Assembly (NCBI GenBank): GCA_019745565.1
Contig: JAIESW010000024.1
Coordinates: 250,129-314,128, forward strand
Direction: 5' to 3'
DNA from: Burkholderiales bacterium
Lineage (GTDB): Bacteria > Pseudomonadota > Gammaproteobacteria > Burkholderiales > Ga0077523
DNA: 64,000 nucleotides
In this document: one piece after another, positions 45,742 through 56,091 of the stretch
How positions within the stretch are numbered: the stretch's first letter is position 1
Layout of the letters: each line of letters opens with the position of its first letter
Made by a program: the position numbers and the translations under genes
The notes under the pieces: model-generated
Told to the model about the DNA's origin: nothing
Seen by the model: only the letters and a program-made list of their open reading frames with translations
The model's database searches: none

Positions 45742-47496
45742 GTGACTAACGAAAGTCACGCGAGCCGCATCTGCGCGGGCGCCGGCCTCGCTGCGCTCGG
45801 CGCCATGGTCTCGTTGCCGTTGCTGTCGCCCGACGCTTTCGAGCCCATCGGATCGTTCTTCGGCGAATGGTGGGCCTGCGTGTTCGGCCTGGCGGCCGCG
45901 ACGCTGGTTGCCTGCGCGCGGGCGCCGGGGCTCATGCGACCGCCGCGCACCATTCTCGTTCCGATCGCGTTCGCGGGCCTGATCGCCCTGCATGCTGCTC
46001 TGGGATGGGCAGCGCAAGACAGGCTCGCATTGCTCGCATGTCTCTATCTGCTGTGGGCCGTGGTGCTCATGGCGAGCGCCCGGGCGATCGTCGACCTCTT
46101 TGGTGCCGGACGTTGCGTGACGGTGCTTGCGTGGTGCATGGCTGCGGGCGCCACTGCAAATGCGCTCGTCTCCATCGTCCAGGCCCACGGTCTGCTGCCG
46201 GTCCTGCAGGCCTGGATGCTGCCGGTGTTCGGCGGCCGCGCCTACGGCAACCTGGGTCAGGCCAATCATCTGGCGGACTATCTCGCGCTGGGGCTGGCAT
46301 CGCTCGGGTATCTCGGTGCCACAGGGCGCCTCCGCGCCGTCATGCTGGCAGCGGCCGGCACTCCGATGCTGTATGCGATGGCGCTGACGGGTTCCCGCTC
46401 GAGCTGGCTCTATCTGATCGCTCTGCTGGTGGCCGCCGGCGTCGGCGCGCGCCGACTGGATGCCGTGGTCGGCCGGCGTCTGCTGATCGGGGCGGCTTCG
46501 GCGTTCGCCGTCTTTATCGCCGTCCAGATCGTGCTTGCCGCCGGCGTCACGTCGCTCGGAACGGACGCGGTGACCACCGTCCAACGACCGCCGGTGCAAG
46601 CCTCCGGCGGCGAGGAGCGGTGGACCATCTGGAGCGGGGCGTGGCGGATTTTCCTCGACGCGCCATGGATCGGCGCCGGCTACGGCCGCTTCGCGGTGCG
46701 GTTCTTCGAAATCGCCCCCGCTCTCGCTCCCCCTCTGCCTCCCATCGCGACCCACAACGCGCACAACCTGCTCCTGCAGATCGGTGCCGAATTCGGCGTG
46801 CCGGGTCTCGCGCTGCTGATCGGCGGTCTGCTGCTGTGGTGGTCCGGCGCGCGGCGCAGTGTTCCCTCGACGGAGCGCTGGTGGCTGCTGACCGTGCTCG
46901 CGGTGATCGGCATCCACAGCCTGCTCGAATATCCGCTGTGGTACGCGTACTTTCTCGGCATCGCGTCGATCGTCCTTGGTGCCAGCGACGAGGCTCGCCT
47001 AGAATTGCGCCGCGCTCGCATCGTCTCCCTGGGGGCCGTTGCAGCGCTGGCGCTGGGCTGGTTCGCGTGCGTCACCGTGATGTCCGACTACCGCGTGTTG
47101 CGCGATTTCCAGGTGTTCCGGCGCGGTTCCATGTTGGCCGAGGGTACCGAGGCAGTCACGCGGCGACTGCTGGAAATCGAGCGTCGTTCCATGTTGTCCT
47201 ACCTCGTTGAACTCGGATTCGCCCGCGCGATCGAGATCGACCGCGAGCGACTCGATGCCAAGCTGGCACTCAACACGCTTGTCATGGGCGTGTTGCCGGA
47301 TATCGACGTGGCGTACCGGCAGGCGCTGCTGCTTGCGCTGTCGGGCGATGCGGACCAGGCGCGCTGGCAGTGGGATCGGTCGGCGAAGGTGTATCCGGGC
47401 TACGCCGAAGAATGGCTCAAGCGGGCACGCAGTGCCGGTCAACCCGAGCTCGATGCGCTCGTTCAGTACGTGGAGATGAAAGGAGAGAAGTCTTGA
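45742..47496 (+). CDS. PglL/PilO-type O-oligosaccharyltransferase (Wzy_C family)
   Basis: This 584-residue protein has about twelve membrane spans and then a soluble C-terminal region. The periplasmic loop has ATHNAHNLLLQIGAEFGVPG, the HNxHN motif of ligases, and the following IHSLLEYPLWYAYFLG is characteristic of PglL-type O-OTases rather than WaaL. Such enzymes move lipid-linked glycans to Ser/Thr of exported proteins, often pilins. The GTG start at 45742 has no better rival. TATCAT at 45694-45699 could be its -10. Confidence 0.82.
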   Translation: MTNESHASRICAGAGLAALGAMVSLPLLSPDAFEPIGSFFGEWWACVFGLAAATLVACARAPGLMRPPRTILVPIAFAGLIALHAALGWAAQDRLALLACLYLLWAVVLMASARAIVDLFGAGRCVTVLAWCMAAGATANALVSIVQAHGLLPVLQAWMLPVFGGRAYGNLGQANHLADYLALGLASLGYLGATGRLRAVMLAAAGTPMLYAMALTGSRSSWLYLIALLVAAGVGARRLDAVVGRRLLIGAASAFAVFIAVQIVLAAGVTSLGTDAVTTVQRPPVQASGGEERWTIWSGAWRIFLDAPWIGAGYGRFAVRFFEIAPALAPPLPPIATHNAHNLLLQIGAEFGVPGLALLIGGLLLWWSGARRSVPSTERWWLLTVLAVIGIHSLLEYPLWYAYFLGIASIVLGASDEARLELRRARIVSLGAVAALALGWFACVTVMSDYRVLRDFQVFRRGSMLAEGTEAVTRRLLEIERRSMLSYLVELGFARAIEIDRERLDAKLALNTLVMGVLPDIDVAYRQALLLALSGDADQARWQWDRSAKVYPGYAEEWLKRARSAGQPELDALVQYVEMKGEKS

Positions 47497-47903
47497 AGTT
47501 CGTGCAGGAAAACATCTGGCTGGTCCTGATTGCCGTTGCCAGCGGGCTGGGGCTGTTGTGGCCATTCGTGGCGCGGCGGCTGTCCGGCATTCCCCAGATG
47601 AGCGTCACCGAAGCGGTGCAGCTCATCAACCGGCGCGATCCGCTCGTGCTCGACGTGCGCGAGCCGGGCGAATACAACACCGGCCACATCGCCGGCGCCA
47701 AGCACATTCCGGTCGCCGCCCTCAAGTCCCGGCTGTCCGAGGTCGAGAAGTGGAAGGACAAGCCGGTGCTGGTGCATTGCGCTTCGGGCAACCGGTCGCA
47801 AGGCGCCGCTTCGACGCTCAAGGCGGCCGGCTTCACGGAAGTGTTCAATCTGCAAGGCGGCATGAGTGCCTGGCAACAGGCCGGCATGCCCGTGGAGAAA
47901 TAG
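47493..47903 (+). CDS. Membrane-anchored rhodanese-like protein
   Basis: The 136-residue protein has an N-terminal membrane span (residues 7-26) and one rhodanese domain with LDVREPGEYNTGHIAGA and the active cysteine loop VHCASGNRS. It carries sulfane sulfur as a persulfide. The start is TTG, overlapping the previous stop (TTGA), with AGGAGA upstream. The grxC gene starts at the next base after its stop. Confidence 0.92.
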   Translation: MKFVQENIWLVLIAVASGLGLLWPFVARRLSGIPQMSVTEAVQLINRRDPLVLDVREPGEYNTGHIAGAKHIPVAALKSRLSEVEKWKDKPVLVHCASGNRSQGAASTLKAAGFTEVFNLQGGMSAWQQAGMPVEK

Positions 47904-48179
47904 ATGGCCGACGTTCTCATGTACTGCACCGCCTCGTGTCCCTACTGCGTCGCCGCCGAGCGGCTGCTGCGGGCCAAGGGCGTGCAGCACATCGAGAAGG
48001 TCCGGATCGATCTCGAGCCGGAGCGTCGCACCGAGATGATGGAGCGCAGCCGCCGGCGCACCGTCCCTCAGATCTGGATCGATACGCACCACGTGGGCGG
48101 TTTCGACGATCTGTCCGCCCTCGACCGCGCTGGCGGGCTCGATCCGCTGCTGACGGGTGCCGCGACGTCGGGCGGCTAG
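47904..48179 (+). CDS. grxC: Glutaredoxin 3
   Basis: The 91-residue thioredoxin-fold protein has the redox centre CPYC (residues 12-15), the TVPQIWID cis-proline motif and GGFDDLSALD for glutathione binding. It reduces disulfides with glutathione. It is directly joined to the rhodanese gene and precedes secB, a common arrangement. Confidence 0.96.
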   Translation: MADVLMYCTASCPYCVAAERLLRAKGVQHIEKVRIDLEPERRTEMMERSRRRTVPQIWIDTHHVGGFDDLSALDRAGGLDPLLTGAATSGG

Positions 48180-48262
48180 GGGAACCGGGCCTCACTTTTT
48201 AACGAGGCGGGAACGCTGCGCGGGCTACACTACGCGCCTTTTTGACCGTTCCCGGAGCCGCC

Positions 48263-48718
48263 ATGGCCGAAGCTCAAGCCAACCAGCCCCAGTTTTCCAT
48301 CGAGAAGATCTACGTGAAGGACGTCTCGGTCGAGATTCCCAACGCGCCCCAGGTCTTCCTCGAGCGTGACCAGCCGCAGCTAGAATTCTCCTTCGCCAAT
48401 CAGGCGCAGGCCCTCGGCAACGACTTTCACGAGGTGGTCCTGACCGCCACGGTCACCGCGAAGCTGAAGGACAAGACCGTGTTCCTGGTGGAAGCAAGCC
48501 AGGCCGGCATCTTCGTCGTCCGCGGCATTCCCGAGGCCGACATGGAGGCGGTGTATGCGGTCACCTGCCCGACCATCCTGCAGCCTTATCTGCGCGAGAC
48601 CGTGTCGGACATGACGGTGCGCGCCGGTTTTCCGCCGGTGTTTCTCGCGCCGATGAACTTCGATGCGATCTTCCAGCAGCGCCAGCGGGTCGAGCCCGCG
48701 CCGGCGGCGACGCACTGA
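48263..48718 (+). CDS. secB: Protein-export chaperone SecB
   Basis: The 151-residue tetrameric chaperone keeps preproteins unfolded for SecA. It shows FSIEKIYVKDVSVEIPNAP and GFPPVFLAPMNFDAIF. The ATG at 48263 gives normal length. TACACT at 48226-48231 is a possible -10, so it may have its own promoter after grxC. Confidence 0.97.
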   Translation: MAEAQANQPQFSIEKIYVKDVSVEIPNAPQVFLERDQPQLEFSFANQAQALGNDFHEVVLTATVTAKLKDKTVFLVEASQAGIFVVRGIPEADMEAVYAVTCPTILQPYLRETVSDMTVRAGFPPVFLAPMNFDAIFQQRQRVEPAPAATH

Positions 48719-48737
48719 GTTTTCGATCGGCCTCGCG

Positions 48738-49178
48738 GTGAAGCCGGCCGCCTGCCTCGCGCTGCTGCTGGCGATCGTTGCGCTGCCGGTCCGTGCCGGC
48801 CTCGAGTTCCGTTCGGTCGGCGAGATGCCGGCGGTCCTGTACGACGGGCCTTCGCTCAAGGCAAACAAGGTGTTCGTCGCGAGCCGGGGGTCGCCGGTGG
48901 AGGTGGTGTCCAGCCTCGAGGGCTGGGTCAAGGTGCGCGAGTCCGGCGGTCAGCTCGCCTGGGTGGAGGCGAAGGTGCTGGTGGCGAAGCGCACCGTCAG
49001 CGTTAGCGTGCCGCAGGTGACGGTCCACACGGCCCCGTCGGAAACGGCGCCGCCGGCCTTCAACGCGCAGCAGGGCGTCATTCTCGAGCTGATCGAGGCT
49101 TCCGGCACGTGGGCTCACGTGAAGCATCGCGACGGGCTGACCGGATACGTGCGCGCCAACCAGGTGTGGGGCCTGTGA
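48738..49178 (+). CDS. Exported SH3-domain protein
   Basis: The 146-residue protein has a signal peptide (PAACLALLLAIVALPVRA) and two bacterial SH3-like repeats: one with MPAVLYDGPSLKANKVFVA and EGWVKVRE, the other with VTVHTAPSETAPPAF and GTWAHVKHRDGLTGYV. Such domains bind peptidoglycan peptides. The GTG start is 19 nt after secB. The stop overlaps gpsA as GTGA. Confidence 0.88.
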   Translation: MKPAACLALLLAIVALPVRAGLEFRSVGEMPAVLYDGPSLKANKVFVASRGSPVEVVSSLEGWVKVRESGGQLAWVEAKVLVAKRTVSVSVPQVTVHTAPSETAPPAFNAQQGVILELIEASGTWAHVKHRDGLTGYVRANQVWGL

Positions 49179-50167
49179 AGATCGCCGTCGTCGGTGCCGG
49201 GGCCTGGGGCACCGCGTTCGCCCTGACCCTGGTCGATCGCCATGCCGTGACGCTCTGGACCTGGCAGCGGGAGCATTGCGAATCGATGCGCGCCGCGCGC
49301 GAGAACCGCGAGTTCCTGAAGGGCTACGCGCTGCCGGCGACCATCGGGATCGAACACGATCTTAGCCGCGCCCTGGACGGCGCCGAGTTGGCGATCGTCG
49401 CGACGCCGGTGGCGGCATTGCGGGCCACGCTTCAATCCATGACGCGCATCGCGCCGGTCCCGGTGGTGTGGCTGTGCAAGGGTTTCGAGACCGGCACGTC
49501 GCGTTTCCCGCATCAGGTTGCGGACGAAACGCTGGATCGTTCGGTGCCGCGCGCCGCGCTGTCGGGTCCGAGCTTCGCTGATGAAGTGGCGCGCGGCCTG
49601 CCTGCCGCCATCACCCTCGCATCGCCCGATGCCGCCTTCGCGGAGCGCGCAGCCCGCGCGCTGCACGGCCCGCGGCTGCGCATCTATTCGAGCGACGACC
49701 TGACCGGCGTCGAAGTGGGCGGTGCGGTCAAGAACGTGATGGCGATCGCGGCCGGCGTGTCGGACGGCCTCGGGCTCGGTCTCTCGGCGCGCGCCGCGCT
49801 CATCACCCGCGGGTTGGCCGAGATGACGCGCCTCGGCGTGCGTCTCGGCGGCCGCACCGAGACGTTCCTCGGGCTGTCCGGCGCCGGCGACCTGATCCTC
49901 ACCTGTACCGGGGACCTGTCGCGCAATCGCCGCGTGGGGCTCGCGCTCGCGACCGGCGCACCGTTGCCGAAGGTTCTTGCCGATCTCGGCCATGTGGCCG
50001 AAGGCGTGCCGACCGCGCGCGAGGTGCGTGCGCTCGCGCGACGCCACGACGTCGAGATGCCGGTGACCGAAGCCGTCTGCCGCCTGCTCGACGGCGAGAT
50101 CACCGCGGCGCAGGCCGCCGAGATGTTGCTGAAGCGCGACCCCGGCGCCGAACACCGCGGGTATTGA
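49175..50167 (+). CDS. gpsA: Glycerol-3-phosphate dehydrogenase (NAD(P)+)
   Basis: The 330-residue enzyme has the nucleotide loop VVGAGAWGTAFA, SGPSFADEVARGLP and the catalytic lysine in GGAVKNVMAIAAG. It makes glycerol-3-phosphate for phospholipids. The GTG start overlaps the SH3 gene. secB-gpsA proximity is common in proteobacteria. Confidence 0.97.
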   Translation: MKIAVVGAGAWGTAFALTLVDRHAVTLWTWQREHCESMRAARENREFLKGYALPATIGIEHDLSRALDGAELAIVATPVAALRATLQSMTRIAPVPVVWLCKGFETGTSRFPHQVADETLDRSVPRAALSGPSFADEVARGLPAAITLASPDAAFAERAARALHGPRLRIYSSDDLTGVEVGGAVKNVMAIAAGVSDGLGLGLSARAALITRGLAEMTRLGVRLGGRTETFLGLSGAGDLILTCTGDLSRNRRVGLALATGAPLPKVLADLGHVAEGVPTAREVRALARRHDVEMPVTEAVCRLLDGEITAAQAAEMLLKRDPGAEHRGY

Positions 50168-50169
50168 GG

Positions 50170-50240
50170 CCCCCCCGACAGGCCTTCGGCCTCTCCCCCC
50201 GAGGGGGCCAGCCCGCTTGGGGCGGCCCGGCGCGGGCTGA
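50170..50240. repeat. GC-rich tandem repeat unit a
   Basis: The unit starts CCCCCCCGACAGGCCTTCGG and ends GGCGCGGGCTGA, with internal palindromes AGGCCTTCGGCCT and CCCCCCGAGGGGG. A second unit follows at 50249 and a diverged copy is at 52629-52701. Confidence 0.8.
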
Positions 50241-50248
50241 GGCGGCTA

Positions 50249-50319
50249 CCCCCCGATAGGCCTTGCGGCCTCTGCCCCCAAAGGGGGCAGCCCTCTAGGG
50301 TCGGCCCGGCGAGGGCTGA
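50249..50319. repeat. GC-rich tandem repeat unit b, entering the trmL 3' end
   Basis: The unit starts CCCCCCGATAGGCCTTGCGG and ends GGCGAGGGCTGA, parallel to unit a. Its last 25 bases (from 50295) form the final codons of trmL, so the C-terminal PSPGRP of that protein is repeat-derived. Confidence 0.8.
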
Positions 50320-50774
50320 CCGCCAGCGAACCCCGCCTGCCGCCAGGCCTCGTAGACAGCCACGGCGACCGCGTTCGACAGATTGAGACCGCGATTGCCG
50401 GGGACCATCGGCAAGCGCAGTCGGTTCGATGCCGGAAATCCGGCAAGGACTTCTGGCGGGAGCCCACGGGATTCGGGACCGAAAATCAGCACGTCGCCCG
50501 GCGTGAACCGCACATCGAAGGCTGCCGACTCGCCGAAGGCGCTGTACGCATAGCGCCGCGGGCCGAGCTTGGCCAGGCAGGCGTCCAGGTCGGCGTGCAC
50601 GGTCACGCACGTGAGTTCGTGGTAGTCGAGGCCGGCGCGCTTCAGATCGCGATCCTCCATCCGGAAGCCCAGCGGCTCGACCAGGTGCAACCGGCAGCCG
50701 GTGTTGGCGCACAACCGGATCACGTTGCCGGTGTTCGGGGGGATTTCCGGTTCAAACAGAACAACATCAAACAT
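50295..50774 (-). CDS. trmL: tRNA (cytidine(34)-2'-O)-methyltransferase TrmL
   Basis: The 159-residue SPOUT-fold enzyme methylates the wobble base of leucine tRNAs. It has FEPEIPPNTGNVIRLCANTG at the start and the knot motifs IFGPESRGLP and GLNLSNAVAVAVYEA. The last codons lie in a GC-rich repeat. It converges with gpsA and is divergent from the mshE operon across an AT-rich gap (50775-50820). Confidence 0.95.
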   Translation of the reverse strand: MFDVVLFEPEIPPNTGNVIRLCANTGCRLHLVEPLGFRMEDRDLKRAGLDYHELTCVTVHADLDACLAKLGPRRYAYSAFGESAAFDVRFTPGDVLIFGPESRGLPPEVLAGFPASNRLRLPMVPGNRGLNLSNAVAVAVYEAWRQAGFAGGQPSPGRP

Positions 50775-50915
50775 TTAGCTTGAACATACTGAGAAAGTGC
50801 ATTAGTTTTTGATATCTAAGGCACGGATGGTGCTTGATTTCCCGGTCCTAGAACACGGCTTCGGCCGGCGTCCGCCGTGGGATCGGACGTTCAAGACGCG
50901 GGAGTGTGAGGATCC

Positions 50916-52619
<1,704 letters not shown>

Positions 52620-52628
52620 GATGACATG

Positions 52629-52701
52629 CCCCCCGACACGCTTTGCGGCCCGTCCCTCGAGGGAGCCGGCCCGCTTGTGGGCTGAGTCCGGCGCGAGCTG
52701 A
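52629..52701. repeat. Diverged GC-rich repeat copy inside the msh operon
   Basis: It starts CCCCCCGACACGCTTTGCGG, contains TCCCTCGAGGGAG and ends GGCGCGAGCTGA, matching the units at 50170 and 50249. It fills the gap between mshE and mshG, where a hairpin could lower or protect downstream mRNA. Confidence 0.7.
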
Positions 52702-52705
52702 CACC

Positions 52706-53932
52706 ATGCCTTACTTCGCCTACAAGGGTCGCAACACCGCCGGTGAACTCGTCTCGGGCGTGCTCGAGAGCGCTGACAGCGCCACGGTAGCAACGCAGCT
52801 CTTCGCCTCCGGCGTCACGCCGGTGGAGATCGGCACGACCTCGGCGCCGCGCAAGGCCGGCGCCGGGCTGTTCGGTCCCCGAGGCGGCAAGGTCCATCCG
52901 ACGGAGATCATGCTCTTCAGCCGTCAGATGCACGCCCTGCTCAAGGCCGGTGTGCCGATCATGCGTGCGCTCGGCGGGTTGCAGGACTCGACGGTGAACC
53001 CGGTGTTCCAGGATTCGATCCGGCAGGTCCGCGAGGGCCTCGACAGCGGCCACGACCTGTCCGCATCGCTGGGACGCCAGAAGAACGTCTTCAATGCGTT
53101 CTACGTCGCGATGATCTACGTGGGCGAGACCACCGGCCGCCTGGAGGAGATCTTCCTGCGGCTGTTCCACCACCTGGAGTTCCAGGGCTTCATGCGCGCG
53201 CAGGTCAAGTCGGCGCTGCGCTACCCGATCTTCGTCGTGGTCGTGATGGCGCTGGCCCTGATCGTGATCAACATCTTCGTGATCCCCGAGTTCGCGAAGG
53301 CCTATCGCGCCTTCGGCGCCAAACTGCCGGCCATCACGCAGTGGCTGATCGCGTTCTCGGACTTCATGGTGCAGTCGTGGCCGGTCTTGCTGGCACTGCT
53401 GCTCGGGGCGATCTTCGGATTCATGGCCTGGGTCCGCACGCCGATCGGGCGCTATACCTGGGACCGCTTCAAGCTGGGCATCCCGGTGGCCGGCAAGATC
53501 GTGCTGAAGGCGACCATCGCGCGCTTCGCGCGCAGCTTCGCCCTTGCCACGCGCAGCGGTGTCCCGATCGTGCAAGGCCTGAGCCTCACGGCGGCGACGG
53601 TGGACAACGCGTGGGTCTCGGGCCAGATCGAGCGCATGCGCGAAGGCGTCGAGCGCGGCGAGAGCGTGCTGCGCACTGCATCGCAATCGGGCGTGTTCAC
53701 GCCGGTCGCGCTGCAGATGGTCATGGTGGGAGAAGAGTCCGGATCGCTCGACGACATGATGGACGAAGTGGCCGACATGTATCAGCGCGAGGTCGAGTAC
53801 GAGTTGAAGACCCTGTCGGCGCAGATCGAACCGATCCTGATCGTGTTCCTGGGCGTGCTGGTACTGATCCTGGCGCTCGGTGTCTTCCTGCCGATCTGGG
53901 ACCTCGGAGCGGCGGCGTTCAAGAAGCAATGA
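52706..53932 (+). CDS. mshG: MSHA pilus inner-membrane platform protein MshG
   Basis: The 408-residue GspF/PilC-family protein begins MPYFAYKGRNTAGELVSGVL and has two GspF domains with about three membrane spans (near residues 170-195, 225-245 and 378-400). It is the platform on which MshE acts. GEESGSLDDMMDEVADMY is the conserved segment of the second domain. It ends in an ATGA overlap with mshF. Confidence 0.95.
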   Translation: MPYFAYKGRNTAGELVSGVLESADSATVATQLFASGVTPVEIGTTSAPRKAGAGLFGPRGGKVHPTEIMLFSRQMHALLKAGVPIMRALGGLQDSTVNPVFQDSIRQVREGLDSGHDLSASLGRQKNVFNAFYVAMIYVGETTGRLEEIFLRLFHHLEFQGFMRAQVKSALRYPIFVVVVMALALIVINIFVIPEFAKAYRAFGAKLPAITQWLIAFSDFMVQSWPVLLALLLGAIFGFMAWVRTPIGRYTWDRFKLGIPVAGKIVLKATIARFARSFALATRSGVPIVQGLSLTAATVDNAWVSGQIERMREGVERGESVLRTASQSGVFTPVALQMVMVGEESGSLDDMMDEVADMYQREVEYELKTLSAQIEPILIVFLGVLVLILALGVFLPIWDLGAAAFKKQ

Positions 53933-54462
53933 CGACGCTGCGCGACCAGGCTGGCCGTTCCCGCGTCCGGACGATCGTCGCGATGGCCATCATCGCGAGC
54001 CTGGTCGCAGTCCTGCTCGAACGCCTGCTCTACTACGCGGAGTACGCCGAGAAGACAGTGGCCGAACTCACGATCACCAACATGCGCACCGGGCTCAACC
54101 TGCGCAAGGCGGAAATGATGATGGCATCGGCGCTGGGAGCGCCGGGCGGGGTCCTGGGCGACAACCCCATGGTCTGGCTGCCCGCGCCCACCTCGAACTA
54201 CACGGGCGAGTTCGCCGGCCAAGCCCCGCACGAGGCGGGCGACGGCATCTGGTACTTCGACCGCGGTGCCCGCGAACTGGCCTACCGCCCTAACCTGGCA
54301 CGTCACTTTGTGCCTGGGCCGGATGGTCACACGGAAGTGCGGGTGAAGGTGGAACGGCGCCGGCCGGCCCTGATCGCTGCAGCGGGCGCGAGCCCCGGAC
54401 CGAACCCGGCGCCCTGGGAGGGCGTGGCGCTGGTCCTGGCCCGCCCGTATCGGTGGTTTTGA
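53929..54462 (+). CDS. mshF: MshF-like pilus biogenesis protein
   Basis: The 177-residue protein has a cytoplasmic start, one membrane span (residues 15-32) and a periplasmic domain with ITNMRTGLNLRKAEMM and IWYFDRGARELAYRPN. Sequence similarity alone gives little; the name rests on its place directly after mshG, the position of mshF in MSHA operons, and on the same topology. Confidence 0.7.
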   Translation: MTTLRDQAGRSRVRTIVAMAIIASLVAVLLERLLYYAEYAEKTVAELTITNMRTGLNLRKAEMMMASALGAPGGVLGDNPMVWLPAPTSNYTGEFAGQAPHEAGDGIWYFDRGARELAYRPNLARHFVPGPDGHTEVRVKVERRRPALIAAAGASPGPNPAPWEGVALVLARPYRWF

Positions 54463-54578
54463 CGAGATTTCCTGGCACGCAAGGTGCGTAATTGGACTGA
54501 AGACCTCAGCATTTGCCGCTTGTTGCAGGCGGAAACTGCTGTCAAACTTCAAGTCCCGTACTTAAGGGATTGAGTGAA

Positions 54579-55061
54579 ATGAAGAAACCGGATTCCGGCT
54601 TTACCCTTATCGAGTTGGTCGTAGCCCTGACGATCATCGCGATCCTCGCTGCCGTGGCGCTGCCGAGATACATCTCGCTGCAGAGTCAGGCACGGGCGGC
54701 AAAGCTTTCCGCCATGTTCGGATCGGTGAAGTCGGCTGCCGCGCTCGCCAAAGCGCAATGTCAGGTGGACCTGGCGGGCGTGAGCCTGAATCCGCGCTGC
54801 ACCCCCACGGGGGGCTTCGTGGACATGGATGGCATCGCCATTGCGATGGTCAACCAGTACCCGGCGGCGAGCGGCCAGGGAATCGTCGCTGCCGCACAGA
54901 TAGTTCCGCAGACGGATCAGGTCACGCTGACGATCACGGGAAACATCGTGACCTTCGCCGTGAACGGTGGCACGGCACCCAACTGCCAGTTCACCTACAC
55001 GGAGGCGATCGCACCGGGGCAGTCGCCGGTGTACTCGGTGCCGGTCACCAGCGGATGCTGA
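54579..55061 (+). CDS. mshB: MshB-like type IV pilin
   Basis: The 160-residue prepilin has a seven-residue leader ending in Gly, then FTLIELVVALTIIAILAAVA with Glu5. The C-terminal part has two cysteine pairs (CQVDLAGVSLNPRC; NCQFTYTE... SGC) suited to disulfides. Two adjacent pilins occur here; the first is called mshB by position. AAGGGA lies about 12 nt upstream of the ATG. Confidence 0.85.
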   Translation: MKKPDSGFTLIELVVALTIIAILAAVALPRYISLQSQARAAKLSAMFGSVKSAAALAKAQCQVDLAGVSLNPRCTPTGGFVDMDGIAIAMVNQYPAASGQGIVAAAQIVPQTDQVTLTITGNIVTFAVNGGTAPNCQFTYTEAIAPGQSPVYSVPVTSGC

Positions 55062-55164
55062 ATCAGAGGAGCGACAAACCGCCTGCCCGAAACAGGCTGC
55101 GGACCCTGCGAACCACAACCAGACGCGGTTTCCAACATCATCACTTCCTGATCGGAGTTCAAAC

Positions 55165-55560
55165 ATGAAACAGCAGCAAAAAGGCTTCACCCTCATCGAA
55201 CTGGTGGTGGTGATCGTCATCCTGGGCATTCTCGCCGCGGTCGCCCTGCCGCGCTTCATCGATCTCACGACCGAAGCCAACACGGCCGCCACGCAGGGCG
55301 TCGCCGGCGCGCTGGCCTCGGCCAGCGCCATCAACTACGGCGCGCGCAAGGTGAACTCGGCCAAGGCCGGCACCAACGCTGTGACCAACTGCGCGACCGC
55401 CGAGACCCTGCTCCAGGGCGGCGCTCTGCCGACCGGCTATACGACCACCACCACGTCGGCCTGCTCGGCGGCGGATGGCGGCTCGGCGACCTGCTCGGTG
55501 CAGAAGTCCGGCACTTCGCCCGTGATCTCGGCCTCCGTGCAGATCGTCTGCTCCAACTAA
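55165..55560 (+). CDS. mshA: MshA-like major type IV pilin
   Basis: The 131-residue prepilin has a leader MKQQQKG, then FTLIELVVVIVILGILAAVA with Glu5. Four cysteines (NCATAE, SACSA, TCSVQ, IVCSN) and a Ser/Thr-rich middle follow. The position after mshB and a hairpin directly downstream support the major-pilin assignment, though swapping mshA and mshB is possible. The Ser/Thr-rich surface would suit O-glycosylation. Confidence 0.85.
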   Translation: MKQQQKGFTLIELVVVIVILGILAAVALPRFIDLTTEANTAATQGVAGALASASAINYGARKVNSAKAGTNAVTNCATAETLLQGGALPTGYTTTTTSACSAADGGSATCSVQKSGTSPVISASVQIVCSN

Positions 55561-55573
55561 CCGCGGCAGCATC

Positions 55574-55605
55574 CGCGTCGCCGGTCTCGAACGACCGGCG
55601 ACGCG
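55574..55605 (+). terminator. 13-bp perfect hairpin after the major pilin gene
   Basis: Bases 55574-55586 (CGCGTCGCCGGTC) pair exactly with 55593-55605 around a six-base loop. No T run follows. It is better seen as a partial terminator or an mRNA 3'-end stabiliser that would give more pilin than minor-pilin transcript. Confidence 0.65.
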
Positions 55606-55620
55606 CCGCCCGATGCGCTC

Positions 55621-56091
55621 GTGACCGATCCCACTTCCGTGGCCACGTACGAGAACCATCGAGGCCGTCAGTCCGGTTTCACGCTGACCGAGGTGGTGGT
55701 GGTCATCCTCATCCTCGGCATCCTTGCGGCGGTGGTCCTGCCGCGCTTCTTCGACAAGCAGGACTACGAAGTCCAGGGCACCTATGATCGGGTGCTCGCG
55801 ACCGTGCGCTACGCGCAGAAAGCGGCCATCGGCGCGCGCTGCAGCGTGCGCGTGACGTTCGCCTCCAACGGCCTGTCGGCAGCCTACGAGCCGGCCGCGC
55901 CGTGTACCGGTCCGGTCCTCGATCCGATCCGCGGCGGGACGCTCGGCCTGACCGCGACTTCGGGCATCACCATCGCCGGGACCACGTTCGTGTTCGACGC
56001 GCTGGGCCGCCCCACGCCCGGGCCGGTGACGGTGATCGTGTCGGGCAAGACCTTCACGGTGGAAGCGGAGACGGGCTATGTGCACCCGTGA
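55621..56091 (+). CDS. mshC: MshC-like minor pilin
   Basis: The 156-residue prepilin has a long leader ending in GRQSG, then FTLTEVVVVILILGILAAVV with Glu5. The rest holds two cysteines (ARCSVRV and APCTGP). The GTG at 55621 is uncertain; a second GTG six codons on is possible. It overlaps mshD by 14 nt. Confidence 0.82.
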   Translation: MTDPTSVATYENHRGRQSGFTLTEVVVVILILGILAAVVLPRFFDKQDYEVQGTYDRVLATVRYAQKAAIGARCSVRVTFASNGLSAAYEPAAPCTGPVLDPIRGGTLGLTATSGITIAGTTFVFDALGRPTPGPVTVIVSGKTFTVEAETGYVHP

